Source of the DNA: CAWGUU01 sp963825765
GTDB lineage: Bacteria; Actinomycetota; Acidimicrobiia; Acidimicrobiales; AC-14
Direction of reading: 5' to 3'
Assembly (NCBI GenBank): GCA_963825765.1
Contig: CAWGUU010000009.1
Location: forward strand, 124,001 to 188,000
DNA: 64,000 nucleotides
In this document: in pieces, positions 24,920-33,357 of the stretch
Layout: each line of letters starts with the position of its first letter
How positions within the stretch are numbered: the stretch's first letter is position 1
The notes under the pieces: generated by a model
Told to the model about the DNA's origin: nothing
What the model saw: the letters and a program-made list of their open reading frames with translations, nothing else
Databases searched by the model: none
Position numbers and translations under genes: made by a program

Positions 24920-26503
24920 TTGCTCGTCGTCGAGCCGCCGGCTCCCGCTCCGGTGGACTCCCGGCCGGGCCGGGCCGGTCGGGTGCGGCTTCCGGTCGTG
25001 CTCACGACCATCGCGGCGCTGGTGGCGGTGGCCGCGCTGCTTCCCCTGGGGTACCTGGTCGTGCGGGCCCTGGAGGGCGGGTGGGCCAAGGTGGCCGACA
25101 CCCTGTTCTCGGCCGACACCGGCTGGCTGCTGGTGCGCAGCGTGGGGCTGGCGGCCGCCGTCACCGCCGCCTGCGCCGTCCTCGGCGTCACCCTGGCCTG
25201 GCTGACGGTGCGCTGCGACCTTCCCGGCCGGCGGGCCTGGCGGGTGGTGGCGGCGGTGCCCCTGGCCATCCCCAGCTACGTGGGGGCGTTCGCCTACATC
25301 TCGGTGTTCCCGGGCCTCACCGGCTTCAATGGCGCCTGGCTGGTGCTCACCCTCCTGTCGTACCCGCTGGTGTTCCTGCCGGTGGCCGCCGCCCTCGAGC
25401 GGATCGACCCGACGTTCGAGGAGGTGGCCAGGTCGCTGGGCGACGGTTCGGCCCGGACCTTCCGCCGGGTCACGCTGCCGCAGCTGCGGCCTTCCATCGC
25501 GACGGGGTCGCTGCTGGTCTTCCTCTACGTGCTGTCGGAGTTCGGCGCCGTCTCCATCCTGCGCTTCGACAGCTTCACCCACGCCATCTACCAGTCGTAC
25601 CGGAGCAGCTTCGACCGCACGCCGGCCGCCATCCTCGGCTGCCTGCTGCTGGCGGTCACCTTCGTCGTCGTGGTGGCCGAGGCGAGGACGAGGGGCCGGG
25701 CCCGGTACTACGCGGCCGGGCCCGGTGCCAGCCGCCCGCCTGGCGTGATCAGCCTCGGCCGGGCCCGCTGGGCGGCGCTGGTGATGCCAGTGGGAGTGGC
25801 CGCCCTGGCCCTCGGACTGCCGGGCGTGGTGCTCGTGCGCTGGCTGCTGGAGAGCGTGCAGACCGACGTCGACATGGGACGGGTGTGGGCTGCGGCCGGC
25901 GGCTCCCTGCTGGCGTCGTCGCTGGGCGCCCTCCTGACCGCGGCGGCGGCGGTGCCGGTGGCGCTGCTGGCCGCCCGCCACCGGGGCAAGGTGGTCGGGT
26001 CCATCGAGCGGGCGTCGTACGTCGGCCACGCCCTGCCCGGTATCGTGATCGCGCTGTCCCTCGTGTTCTTTTCCGCCCGCTACCTCTCGTCGCTCTACCA
26101 GACCCTCCCCGTGCTGGTCTTCGCCTACCTCGTCCTGCTCCTGCCCCTCGCCGTGAGCGCCATCTACACGTCGGCGCTCCAGGCCCCTCCCGTCCTGGAG
26201 GAGGTCGCCCGGTCGCTGGGCAAGCGCCCCATGACCGTGATGCGCACCGTCACCGCCCCGCTGCTGGCCCCCGGCGTGGCCGCCGGCGCCGCCCTCGTGT
26301 TCCTGGCCTGCATGAAGGAGCTTCCCGCCACGCTGCTGCTCGGCCCGACCGGGTTCGAGACGCTCGCCACCCGACTCTGGTCGGAGACGTCGGTCGGTGC
26401 CTACGGGGCGGCGGCGGTGCCCGCAGCCATGTTGGTGGTCCTGGCCGCGGTGCCGACCTGGGTCCTGTCCCGCCGTCTCGGCGAGGGAAGGCCGGCCGCG
26501 TGA
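24920..26503 (+). CDS. Fe(III) ABC transporter permease (FbpB type, duplicated)
   Basis: 527 residues from TTG 24920, with about twelve helices in two homologous halves. Each half has an EAA-type ATPase-docking loop: FEEVARSLGDGSARTFRRV near residue 170 and LEEVARSLGKRPMTVMRTV near residue 430. This double-length arrangement is typical of ferric and thiamine permeases. Start choice is uncertain. An in-frame CTG at 24905 has GGGAGG 5 nt upstream (24894-24899), whereas TTG 24920 lies 20 nt from that site, so real translation may begin five codons earlier. The stop overlaps the ATPase gene by 4 bp. Confidence 0.9.
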   Translation: MLVVEPPAPAPVDSRPGRAGRVRLPVVLTTIAALVAVAALLPLGYLVVRALEGGWAKVADTLFSADTGWLLVRSVGLAAAVTAACAVLGVTLAWLTVRCDLPGRRAWRVVAAVPLAIPSYVGAFAYISVFPGLTGFNGAWLVLTLLSYPLVFLPVAAALERIDPTFEEVARSLGDGSARTFRRVTLPQLRPSIATGSLLVFLYVLSEFGAVSILRFDSFTHAIYQSYRSSFDRTPAAILGCLLLAVTFVVVVAEARTRGRARYYAAGPGASRPPGVISLGRARWAALVMPVGVAALALGLPGVVLVRWLLESVQTDVDMGRVWAAAGGSLLASSLGALLTAAAAVPVALLAARHRGKVVGSIERASYVGHALPGIVIALSLVFFSARYLSSLYQTLPVLVFAYLVLLLPLAVSAIYTSALQAPPVLEEVARSLGKRPMTVMRTVTAPLLAPGVAAGAALVFLACMKELPATLLLGPTGFETLATRLWSETSVGAYGAAAVPAAMLVVLAAVPTWVLSRRLGEGRPAA

Positions 26504-27561
26504 CCGGCAAGGGCCCGCAGCTGCTCACCGGTACCGAGGTGGAGCTCACCGGCGTCGCCAAGTCGTTCGGCGACGTTCGGGCCCTCGACGGCGCCGACCT
26601 CTCCGTCGCCCCCGGGACGCTCGTCGCCGTGCTGGGCCCGTCCGGCTGCGGCAAGACCACCCTGCTGCGGGCGGTGGCCGGTTTCGAACGCATCGACGGA
26701 GGCACCATCGCGGTCGGCGGCCACTGCGTCGCCGGGCCGGGGGTGCACGTGCCACCCGAGGGCCGCCAGGTGGGGATCGTCCCCCAGGACCAGGCTCTGT
26801 TCCCCCACCTGACGGTGGCCAAGAACGTGGGGTTCGGGCTGGACCGCAAGCCCGGCCGCGCCGAACGGGTCGAGGCCATGCTGGAGCTCGCCGGCCTGCA
26901 GGGTCTCGGTGACCGCATGCCCCACGAGCTGTCCGGCGGGCAGCAGCAGCGGGTGGCCCTGGCCCGGGCGCTGGCGCCGGCGCCGTCGGTGGTGCTGCTC
27001 GACGAGCCCTTCGCCAACCTCGACGCCGCCCTGCGGGTCAGCATCCGCACCGAGGTGCGGGAGATCCTGCGGGCGTCGGGCGCAACCGCCCTGTTCGTCA
27101 CCCACGACCAGGAGGAGGCGCTGTCCACCGCCGACGTGGTGGCCGTCATGCACGCCGGGCGGGTCATCCAGGCCGGCATCCCCGAGGAGATCTACCGCCG
27201 GCCGGCCGACCCATGGGTCGCCGGCTTCGTCGGCAACGCCAACATGCTCCACGGCGAGGTCGCCGGGCCGGGCAAGGCCACGTGTGCCCTGGGCGTGATC
27301 GAGTACCGGGGGAACGGTGGCAGTGGCGGTGGTGGCCACCTCCGGCTCGTCGTGCGGCCCGAGCAGCTTCGCCTGGTTCCCAGCGCGGTCGGCGACGCCG
27401 TCATCGACGACCATCAGTACTTCGGCCACGACGCCCTGGCCAAGGTCACCCTGCACGACGGCACCAGCCTGGTGGTGCGGGCCTCCACCGGCTCGCTGCC
27501 GCCCGACGGCGCCCGGGTGTTCGTCACCTGCGACGGCGAGGTCATGGCCTTCTCTACCTGA
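26500..27561 (+). CDS. Fe(III) ABC transporter ATP-binding protein (FbpC type)
   Basis: 353 residues from GTG 26500, overlapping the permease stop as GTGA. The ABC domain is complete: Walker A GPSGCGKTT, Q-loop VPQDQALFPHLT, signature LSGGQQQRVALARAL, Walker B VVLLDEPFANLD and H-loop FVTHDQEE. A C-terminal TOBE-like regulatory domain starts near residue 240 and includes LRLVVRPEQLRLVP. It powers ferric uptake through the adjacent permease. The operon ends here; a GC-rich hairpin lies 29 bp after the stop. Confidence 0.93.
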   Translation: MTGKGPQLLTGTEVELTGVAKSFGDVRALDGADLSVAPGTLVAVLGPSGCGKTTLLRAVAGFERIDGGTIAVGGHCVAGPGVHVPPEGRQVGIVPQDQALFPHLTVAKNVGFGLDRKPGRAERVEAMLELAGLQGLGDRMPHELSGGQQQRVALARALAPAPSVVLLDEPFANLDAALRVSIRTEVREILRASGATALFVTHDQEEALSTADVVAVMHAGRVIQAGIPEEIYRRPADPWVAGFVGNANMLHGEVAGPGKATCALGVIEYRGNGGSGGGGHLRLVVRPEQLRLVPSAVGDAVIDDHQYFGHDALAKVTLHDGTSLVVRASTGSLPPDGARVFVTCDGEVMAFST

Positions 27562-27589
27562 CGCCCGGCTGGTCGCGTTTGGATCGTCC

Positions 27590-27634
27590 GTAGCGCCCCT
27601 ATCTCGGCGATCCGGGCCGGATTTGGGGCGTTAC
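27590..27634 (+). terminator. Possible terminator hairpin after the iron transporter operon
   Basis: Arms GTAGCGCCCC (27590-27599) and GGGGCGTTAC (27625-27634) pair with one G-U, enclosing further complementarity. There is no U-tract, as is usual in this GC-rich DNA. It sits where the fbp-like operon should end. Confidence 0.4.
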
Positions 27635-27775
27635 CGCTGCATCAAAGTTCGGATCGCGGGCCCGGGGCCGGGCCGGGATGGGGCCGTCGGCCTGCCTGCT
27701 CGTCGACGATGGCGCGGCGGCCCATCCGCCGGCGCCACCGTGGACGCCACCCCCCCCGGGGGGCCCCGGCCTCTC

Positions 27776-28090
27776 ATGCCGCGGCCCACCACCGGTGCCA
27801 CCGACGGCCTCGCCGTCACGGCCCTGGTTCTCGGCCTCGTCGCGCTGCCGATGTTCTGGGTGGCGATCCTCGGCATCGGGGCTCTCGTCTTCGTGGGAGA
27901 GGAACGGTGCCTGTCGTTGTTCGCCGACTACGTCGGCATCAGCTGCGACGAGTCCAATCTCCTGATGCGACCGATCGTCCCGACTCCGGAGACCTGGGCG
28001 GCCGGTGACCGGGAGATCTCCTGCCTCGCCCTGAGCGGCGACGGCCAGCAGCTCGCCGGGTCGGTGCGGGGCTCATCAGTGACCGGCTGA
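27776..28090 (+). pseudogene. Truncated DUF4190/septum-formation-domain membrane protein
   Basis: The 104-residue frame begins like a DUF4190 membrane protein (two hydrophobic stretches, GLAVTALVLGLVALPMFWVAI). It then jumps straight to the last third of a septum-formation domain (CLSLFADYVGISCDESNLL, then PTPETWAAGDREISCLAL and SVRGS). The second helix pair and the cysteine-containing middle of the domain expected in full-length members are missing. This looks like an internal in-frame deletion leaving an open frame. It may still be expressed, but a normal fold is doubtful. Confidence 0.5.
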
Positions 28091-28149
28091 TCCGGCTCCG
28101 GTTCGCAGCCGGCACGCTGGCGGCACGACACCCGGCGGGGGCTCCTACT

Positions 28150-30546
28150 GTGAAGGCGACAGCGATGACTTCCCCGGCACCCACCCCGGCACCCTCCCCC
28201 TACATCGAACTTGGCGAGCTCGACGGCCTCACCGCCGCCCAGGTCGGCGAGCGGGTGGCGCGCGGCGACACCAACCAGGCGCCCCCGGGCAGCGGCCGGT
28301 CGCTCAGCCACATCGTCAAGGCCAACGTCCTCACACCGTTCAACTTCCTGCTGGGAGGGCTTAGCGCGGCGGTGCTGGCGACCGGCTCCTGGCGGGACGC
28401 CCTGTTCGGCGTTGTACTTGTCTTCAACACCCTGATCGGCATCGTCCAGGAGGTTCGGGCCAAGCGGACCCTCGACAAGCTGGCCGTCCTGAATGCGCCC
28501 CGGGCGCGGGCAGTGCGCGACGGCGAGGTGGTGGAGCTGGCCATCGAGGACGTGGTGCTCGACGACCTTCTCGAGCTCCGGGCGGGGGACCAGGTGGCGG
28601 CCGACGGCGTGCTGCTGGCGGTCGAGGGGCTCGAGGTCGACGAGTCCCTGCTGACCGGCGAGTCCGACCACGTCGCCAAGCGGGCCGGCGACCAGGTGTT
28701 CTCGGGCAGCCTCGCGGTCGTTGGCTCGGGGCACGCCCGGGTGACGGGCGTGGGCGCCGCCTCCTTCGCCAGCCGGATGACCGAGGACGCCCGCCGCTAC
28801 ACCACGACGTCGTCGGAGCTGATGAACGGCATCAACCGGATCCTCAAATACGTGGCGGTGGCGATCGTGGTCGTCGGGCCCCTCCTGTTCGTCAGCCAGA
28901 GCCGGTCGACCGACACGTGGCAGGACGCGGTGCAGGGCGCGGTGGCCGGTCTCGTCGGCATGGTGCCCGAGGGGCTGGTGCTCCTCACCAGCGTCGCCTT
29001 CTTCGCCACCGCCCTGACCCTCGCCCGGCGCCGGGTCCTGGTCCAGGAGCTGCCCGCGGTGGAGGGCCTGGCCCGGGTCGACGTGGTGTGCGTCGACAAG
29101 ACGGGGACGCTCACCGAGGGCGACGTGTCGTTCGACCGCCTGGAGCTGCTCGACGGCGCCCCGCCCGACGCCGTCGACGCCGCCCTGGGGGCGTTGGCCT
29201 CGCAGGACGACGCCAACGCCACCCTCCGGGCCATACGCGACGCCTTCCCGGCGCCCCCGGACTGGCGGCGCACCGGGTCGGTGCCCTTCTCCTCCGACAG
29301 GAAATGGAGCGCCGCCACCTTCGGCGGCCGGGGCACGTGGGTGCTCGGCGCGCCCGAGATGGTCCGGCCCGACGCTCCGGCGGACGATCCGGTCATGGCC
29401 AGGGCGTCCGAGCTGGCCGCCGAAGGCAGCAGGACCCTCCTCGTGGCCCGCACCGGCGCCGCCTTGGCCGGCCACGACCTTCCCCCGGGCCTGGAGCCGG
29501 CGACCTTCCTCGTGCTTCAGGAGACCCTCCGGCCCGACGCCGGCGAGACGCTGCGCTACTTCGCCGAGCAGGACGTGGCCGTGAAGGTGCTCTCCGGCGA
29601 CAACCCGGGCACCGTCGGCGCCGTCGCCCGCCGGGTGGGCGTCCCGAACGCGGCCGACCCGGTGGACGCCCGCGGACTCCCGGAGGACCCCGAGGAGCTT
29701 GCGACCGCCCTCGACGACCACGGCGTCTTCGGCAGGGTCGTGCCCGAGCAGAAGCGCTCGATGGTGCTGGCCCTCCAGTCGCGAGGCCACACGGTGGCCA
29801 TGACGGGCGACGGGGTGAACGACGTCCTCGCCCTCAAGTCGGCCGACATCGGCGTGGCCATGGGGTCGGGCGCGGCCGCCACCCGCTCGGTGGCCCAGCT
29901 CGTCCTGCTGGACAACCAGTTCGCGGTGATGCCCCGCGTGGTGGCCGAGGGCCGCCGGGTCATCGCCAACGTCGAACGGGTCGCCTGCCTCTTCCTCACC
30001 AAGAACGTGTCGTCCCTCCTGCTGTCGATCTGCATCGCCATCGCCCGCTGGCCGTACCCGTTCCTCCCTCGCCAGGTCACCCTGGTCAGCTCGGTGGCCA
30101 TCGGCATCCCCGGGGTCTTCCTCGCGCTCGGGCCCAACTCACGCCGCTTCCGGCCCGGCTTCGTCCGCCGGGTCCTCGGCTTCGCGGTCCCGGCGGGCGC
30201 GGTGACGGCCGGCGCGGTGATGATCGCCTACGGCATCGCCCGGGCCGAGGATGCGGTGCCCGGCGAGGCCCGGACGGCGGCCACGATCGTGTTCCTGATG
30301 ACCTCCCTGTGGGTGCTGGCCATCCAGGCCAGGCCGATGGTGATCTGGAAGATGGCTCTGGTGGGGGCCATGGCCGGGCTCGCCGTGCTGGCGTTCGTCC
30401 TCCCCGGGGGACGCGAGTTCTTCGATCTGCCGCTGCCGCCGGCGCTCACCATCGCCACCATGGTGGTCCTGGGCGCGGCCGCCGCCGCCTTCATCGAGGC
30501 GCTCACCCAGATGACCGCCGTGCTCACGCACCGCCATCAGCATTAG
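28150..30546 (+). CDS. Cation-translocating P-type ATPase, CtpE-like
   Basis: 798 residues, GTG 28150 (an ATG five codons later is also possible). Full P-type ATPase architecture: actuator-domain TGES near residue 175, conserved membrane motif MVPEGLVLLTS, phosphorylated Asp in CVDKTGTLTEG, and TGDGVNDVLALKSADIGVAMG in the hinge region. About ten helices in the usual 2+2+6 layout, with no N-terminal heavy-metal-binding domain. The VPEGL membrane motif and lack of metal-binding domains resemble mycobacterial CtpE, a Ca2+ transporter. Ion specificity is inferred only from this likeness. Its stop overlaps the convergent helicase gene by 4 bp. Confidence 0.88.
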   Translation: MKATAMTSPAPTPAPSPYIELGELDGLTAAQVGERVARGDTNQAPPGSGRSLSHIVKANVLTPFNFLLGGLSAAVLATGSWRDALFGVVLVFNTLIGIVQEVRAKRTLDKLAVLNAPRARAVRDGEVVELAIEDVVLDDLLELRAGDQVAADGVLLAVEGLEVDESLLTGESDHVAKRAGDQVFSGSLAVVGSGHARVTGVGAASFASRMTEDARRYTTTSSELMNGINRILKYVAVAIVVVGPLLFVSQSRSTDTWQDAVQGAVAGLVGMVPEGLVLLTSVAFFATALTLARRRVLVQELPAVEGLARVDVVCVDKTGTLTEGDVSFDRLELLDGAPPDAVDAALGALASQDDANATLRAIRDAFPAPPDWRRTGSVPFSSDRKWSAATFGGRGTWVLGAPEMVRPDAPADDPVMARASELAAEGSRTLLVARTGAALAGHDLPPGLEPATFLVLQETLRPDAGETLRYFAEQDVAVKVLSGDNPGTVGAVARRVGVPNAADPVDARGLPEDPEELATALDDHGVFGRVVPEQKRSMVLALQSRGHTVAMTGDGVNDVLALKSADIGVAMGSGAAATRSVAQLVLLDNQFAVMPRVVAEGRRVIANVERVACLFLTKNVSSLLLSICIAIARWPYPFLPRQVTLVSSVAIGIPGVFLALGPNSRRFRPGFVRRVLGFAVPAGAVTAGAVMIAYGIARAEDAVPGEARTAATIVFLMTSLWVLAIQARPMVIWKMALVGAMAGLAVLAFVLPGGREFFDLPLPPALTIATMVVLGAAAAAFIEALTQMTAVLTHRHQH

Positions 30547-32687
30547 CTCCAGAGGCCGGCCAGCAGGCTGTCGACGGTGGCGAGACCAAGTGGCGGACCG
30601 CCGGCACCGGCGGCGCCGGCCTCGAGGTCGTCGTGGGGCGGCTGGCCGGCGCCGGCGCCGGAATGGGTCCGGTCCATGTGAGCCTGCACCGCCTGGGAGA
30701 GGAAGCGGCTGACCTGGGCGTAGCTGTGGGCGTCGGACAGGCGGTTGGGACCGTGATGGTGGTAGCGGAGCGGGGCGTTCACCTCCAGCACGTGCCGGGC
30801 CCGGGTGACCGCCACGTACAGCAGCCGCCGCTCCTCCTCGATGCTCTCGGCGTCGCCGGTGGCCATGTCCGACGGGAACATGCCGTCGCTGGCGTGCAGC
30901 AGGTGGACGACGTCCCACTCGCCGCCCTTGGCCGAGTGGACGGTGGACAGCACCAGCCAGTCCTCGTCGAGCAGGGGAGGCCCGGCCAGGTCGGACGTGG
31001 ACCGGGGCGGGTCGAGGGTGAGGTCGCTCACGAACCGGCGCCTGCTGGCGGCGCCCGCGGCCACCTGCTCGAGCCGGCGCAGGTCGTCGATCCTGGGGGC
31101 CGGGGCGGCGTAGACCCGTTCGACCACAGGTGCCAGCCACCGGACCAGGCGCTCGACCTGGGCTCCCGCCGGGGGAGTGGCACCCCCGGGAAGGGATCCG
31201 TCGGCGCACTCGGCCAGCGCGGCCCGCAGCAGGCCCAGCTCGGGACGGGCCGACGGCGGGACGCCCACCGGCGCGGCGAGGAACTTGGCCAGCGGCGTGA
31301 GGGCCGGGTCGACGACGCCTTCGCCCTCGGGCGTCGGTGATTTCGACCCGAGGCCGATCGAGGCCATGCACCGGCGGGCGGTGGCGGCGCCCACGCCCTC
31401 CAGCAGCTGGAGGATCCGGAACCAGGCCAGCTCGTCGCACGGGTTGTCGAGCACCCGCAGCAACGCCATCAGGTCCTTGACGTGGGCCGCCTCCAGGAAC
31501 TTGAGCCCGCCGTACTTGACGTAGGGGATGTTGCGACGGACCAGCTGGAGCTCGAGCAGGTCGGCGTGGTGGGACGCCCGGAACAGCACCGCCTGCTGGT
31601 GGAGGGCGACGCCGTCGTCGCGGTGGGCCAGGACCGAGTCGCACACCGCCTCGGCCTCGGCGGTCTCGTCGCCGCAGGTGCGCAGCAGCGGCCGCCGGGC
31701 GCCGGCCACCGTCGACCACAACTCCATGCGGGCTGCCGTCCCGGGTGCGGCTTCGGCCATGACCGTGTTGGCCACGGCCAGGATGGGCGTCGTCGAGCGG
31801 TAGTTCTGCTCGAGGCGGACGACGGTGGTGCCGGGGAAGCGGTCGGGGAAGGCCAGGAGGTTCCCGCTGCTGGCGGCGCGGAAGCCGTAGATGGCCTGGG
31901 CGTCGTCGCCCACCACGGTGAGCCCGGTGCCGTCGGGACGGAGGGCGGCGAGGATGTCGGCCTGCAGGGCGTTGGTGTCCTGGTACTCGTCCACCAGCAC
32001 CTGGTCGAACAGGCCGGCCAGCAGCCCGGGCACGGCGTCGAGCGCCCGCCAGCACAGCAGCAGGTCGTCGTAGTCGAGGAGCTGGTGCTGGCGCTTCCGA
32101 GTGACGTAGCCCTCGAAGACGGCCCGGATGCCGTCGGCCTCCTTGGCGCACCACGGGAACGACCGCTCGAGGACCGCCGGGAGTCGCTCGCCGGTGTTGA
32201 CGACCCGGTCGTAGATGGCGGCCAGCGTCGCCGGTTGCGGGAAGCGGCGACCGCCGCGGGCGTGGGAAAGACCCAGGTCGTGGCGGACGAATCCGAACAG
32301 CTCCATGGCGTCGCCCTGGTCGAGGATCGAGAACCCCGGGTCGATGCCGAGGCGACGGCCGTGGAGCCGGAGCACCCGGTTGGCGACCGCGTGGAAGGTG
32401 CCACCCCAGACTCGCGACGCGGCGCCCGCGGCTGCCACATTTCCTGGAACACTCCCTCCTGGCCCTTCGACTCCGACCAGCCGTGCGGCCCGACCCAGCA
32501 TCTCCTGGGCCGCCCGCCGGCTGAAGGTGAGCAGGCACATCCGGTCAGGCGCGACCCCGGAGCGCAGCAGGCGGGCCACCCGGTGGGCGAGCGTGCCCGT
32601 CTTGCCGGTGCCCGCCCCGGCCAGCACCAGCAACGGCCCGCCGTCGTGCTGGACGGCGGCCGCCTGCTGAGGATTCAGGTCGAACAT
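30543..32687 (-). CDS. UvrD/PcrA-like ATP-dependent DNA helicase
   Basis: 714 residues from ATG 32687 (MFDLNPQQAAAVQ). SF1A helicase motifs are all visible: Q-motif LNPQQAAAV, Walker A AGAGTGKT, LVDEYQDTNALQ (motif II), VVGDDAQAIYGFRAA (motif III), and near the C-terminus LVLSTVHSAKGGEWD and RRLLYVAVTRAR (motifs V and VI). It unwinds DNA 3' to 5' in repair. The C-terminus ends in a Gly/Ala-rich disordered stretch, without the HRDC domain seen in mycobacterial UvrD2. It is isolated, converging with the P-type ATPase gene. Confidence 0.92.
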   Translation of the reverse strand: MFDLNPQQAAAVQHDGGPLLVLAGAGTGKTGTLAHRVARLLRSGVAPDRMCLLTFSRRAAQEMLGRAARLVGVEGPGGSVPGNVAAAGAASRVWGGTFHAVANRVLRLHGRRLGIDPGFSILDQGDAMELFGFVRHDLGLSHARGGRRFPQPATLAAIYDRVVNTGERLPAVLERSFPWCAKEADGIRAVFEGYVTRKRQHQLLDYDDLLLCWRALDAVPGLLAGLFDQVLVDEYQDTNALQADILAALRPDGTGLTVVGDDAQAIYGFRAASSGNLLAFPDRFPGTTVVRLEQNYRSTTPILAVANTVMAEAAPGTAARMELWSTVAGARRPLLRTCGDETAEAEAVCDSVLAHRDDGVALHQQAVLFRASHHADLLELQLVRRNIPYVKYGGLKFLEAAHVKDLMALLRVLDNPCDELAWFRILQLLEGVGAATARRCMASIGLGSKSPTPEGEGVVDPALTPLAKFLAAPVGVPPSARPELGLLRAALAECADGSLPGGATPPAGAQVERLVRWLAPVVERVYAAPAPRIDDLRRLEQVAAGAASRRRFVSDLTLDPPRSTSDLAGPPLLDEDWLVLSTVHSAKGGEWDVVHLLHASDGMFPSDMATGDAESIEEERRLLYVAVTRARHVLEVNAPLRYHHHGPNRLSDAHSYAQVSRFLSQAVQAHMDRTHSGAGAGQPPHDDLEAGAAGAGGPPLGLATVDSLLAGLWS

Positions 32688-32768
32688 GCGTTCGCAGCGT
32701 AGCCCAGCCAAGGTTCAGGCCGGTGGAGCTTCGAAAGCCGTTACCTCGTCGACGTAACGAACCGGACC

Positions 32769-33245
32769 CTACGAGACGGCGTGAATCTCGGTGGCCCTGG
32801 CGATGAGCGTCGACGTCTCCGGGGACGACGGCGGGAACACACACCCGGTGCCGGAACGCTGGCCGATCACGGTGCCCGCCACCGTGTAGGGCCCCGAGCC
32901 ACCGAAAGTGACCTCGCCGTCCTGCTGGGAGAACTCGTAGGTGCCCCGCTGCACCACGGCCGCCCGGCAGGTCCGGGGATCGACGGTGAAGGCCTGGAAC
33001 ACGGGGGTCTGGGTCATGAAGATCGGGTTCTCGCCGCCGATGAGGATCGTCTCGGAGCTCGGGCCGGTCTCGAAGAAGGTTCCGACGCCGTTGGCGACGG
33101 CGCCCTGGGCCACCGCGACGTGGCCGCCGGCGTTGACCGTCAGGTAGAAGTCCTGGAGCGGGGCCGCCGACGCCGGACCAGCCGCCGCCATCAACGTGAC
33201 CGCTAGCACCAGGGAGCAAAGGGCCCCCGCCGTACGCCGTTTCAT
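32769..33245 (-). CDS. Secreted protein of unknown function
   Basis: 158 residues with a standard signal peptide (MKRRTAGALCSLVLAVTLMA, cleavage likely after ASA). The mature part of about 130 residues alternates beta-like segments (FYLTVNAGGHVAVAQGAV, GTYEFSQQDGEVTFGGSGPY) and contains two Cys that could pair (DPRTCRA and TGCVFP). I do not recognise the family. A start ATG is preceded by GAGGAGAA on this strand. It would be exported as a small beta-rich protein. Confidence 0.6.
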   Translation of the reverse strand: MKRRTAGALCSLVLAVTLMAAAGPASAAPLQDFYLTVNAGGHVAVAQGAVANGVGTFFETGPSSETILIGGENPIFMTQTPVFQAFTVDPRTCRAAVVQRGTYEFSQQDGEVTFGGSGPYTVAGTVIGQRSGTGCVFPPSSPETSTLIARATEIHAVS

Positions 33246-33300
33246 GGGTTCTCCTCGGGTGGGGCCGGCGGGACGCTACCCGATAGGGCACTGATCGCGC

Positions 33301-33328
33301 CGAGGGCCTCCCTTTCAGGAGGCCCTCG
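33301..33328 (-). terminator. Hairpin terminator after the Gly/Ser repeat protein gene
   Basis: Perfect 11-bp stem CGAGGGCCTCC / GGAGGCCCTCG with a 6-nt loop, 30 bp downstream of the stop of the minus-strand repeat-protein gene. No U-tract follows. Confidence 0.7.
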
Positions 33329-33357
33329 GAGAGATGCGTCGGTTCCCCTGCTCGGTG

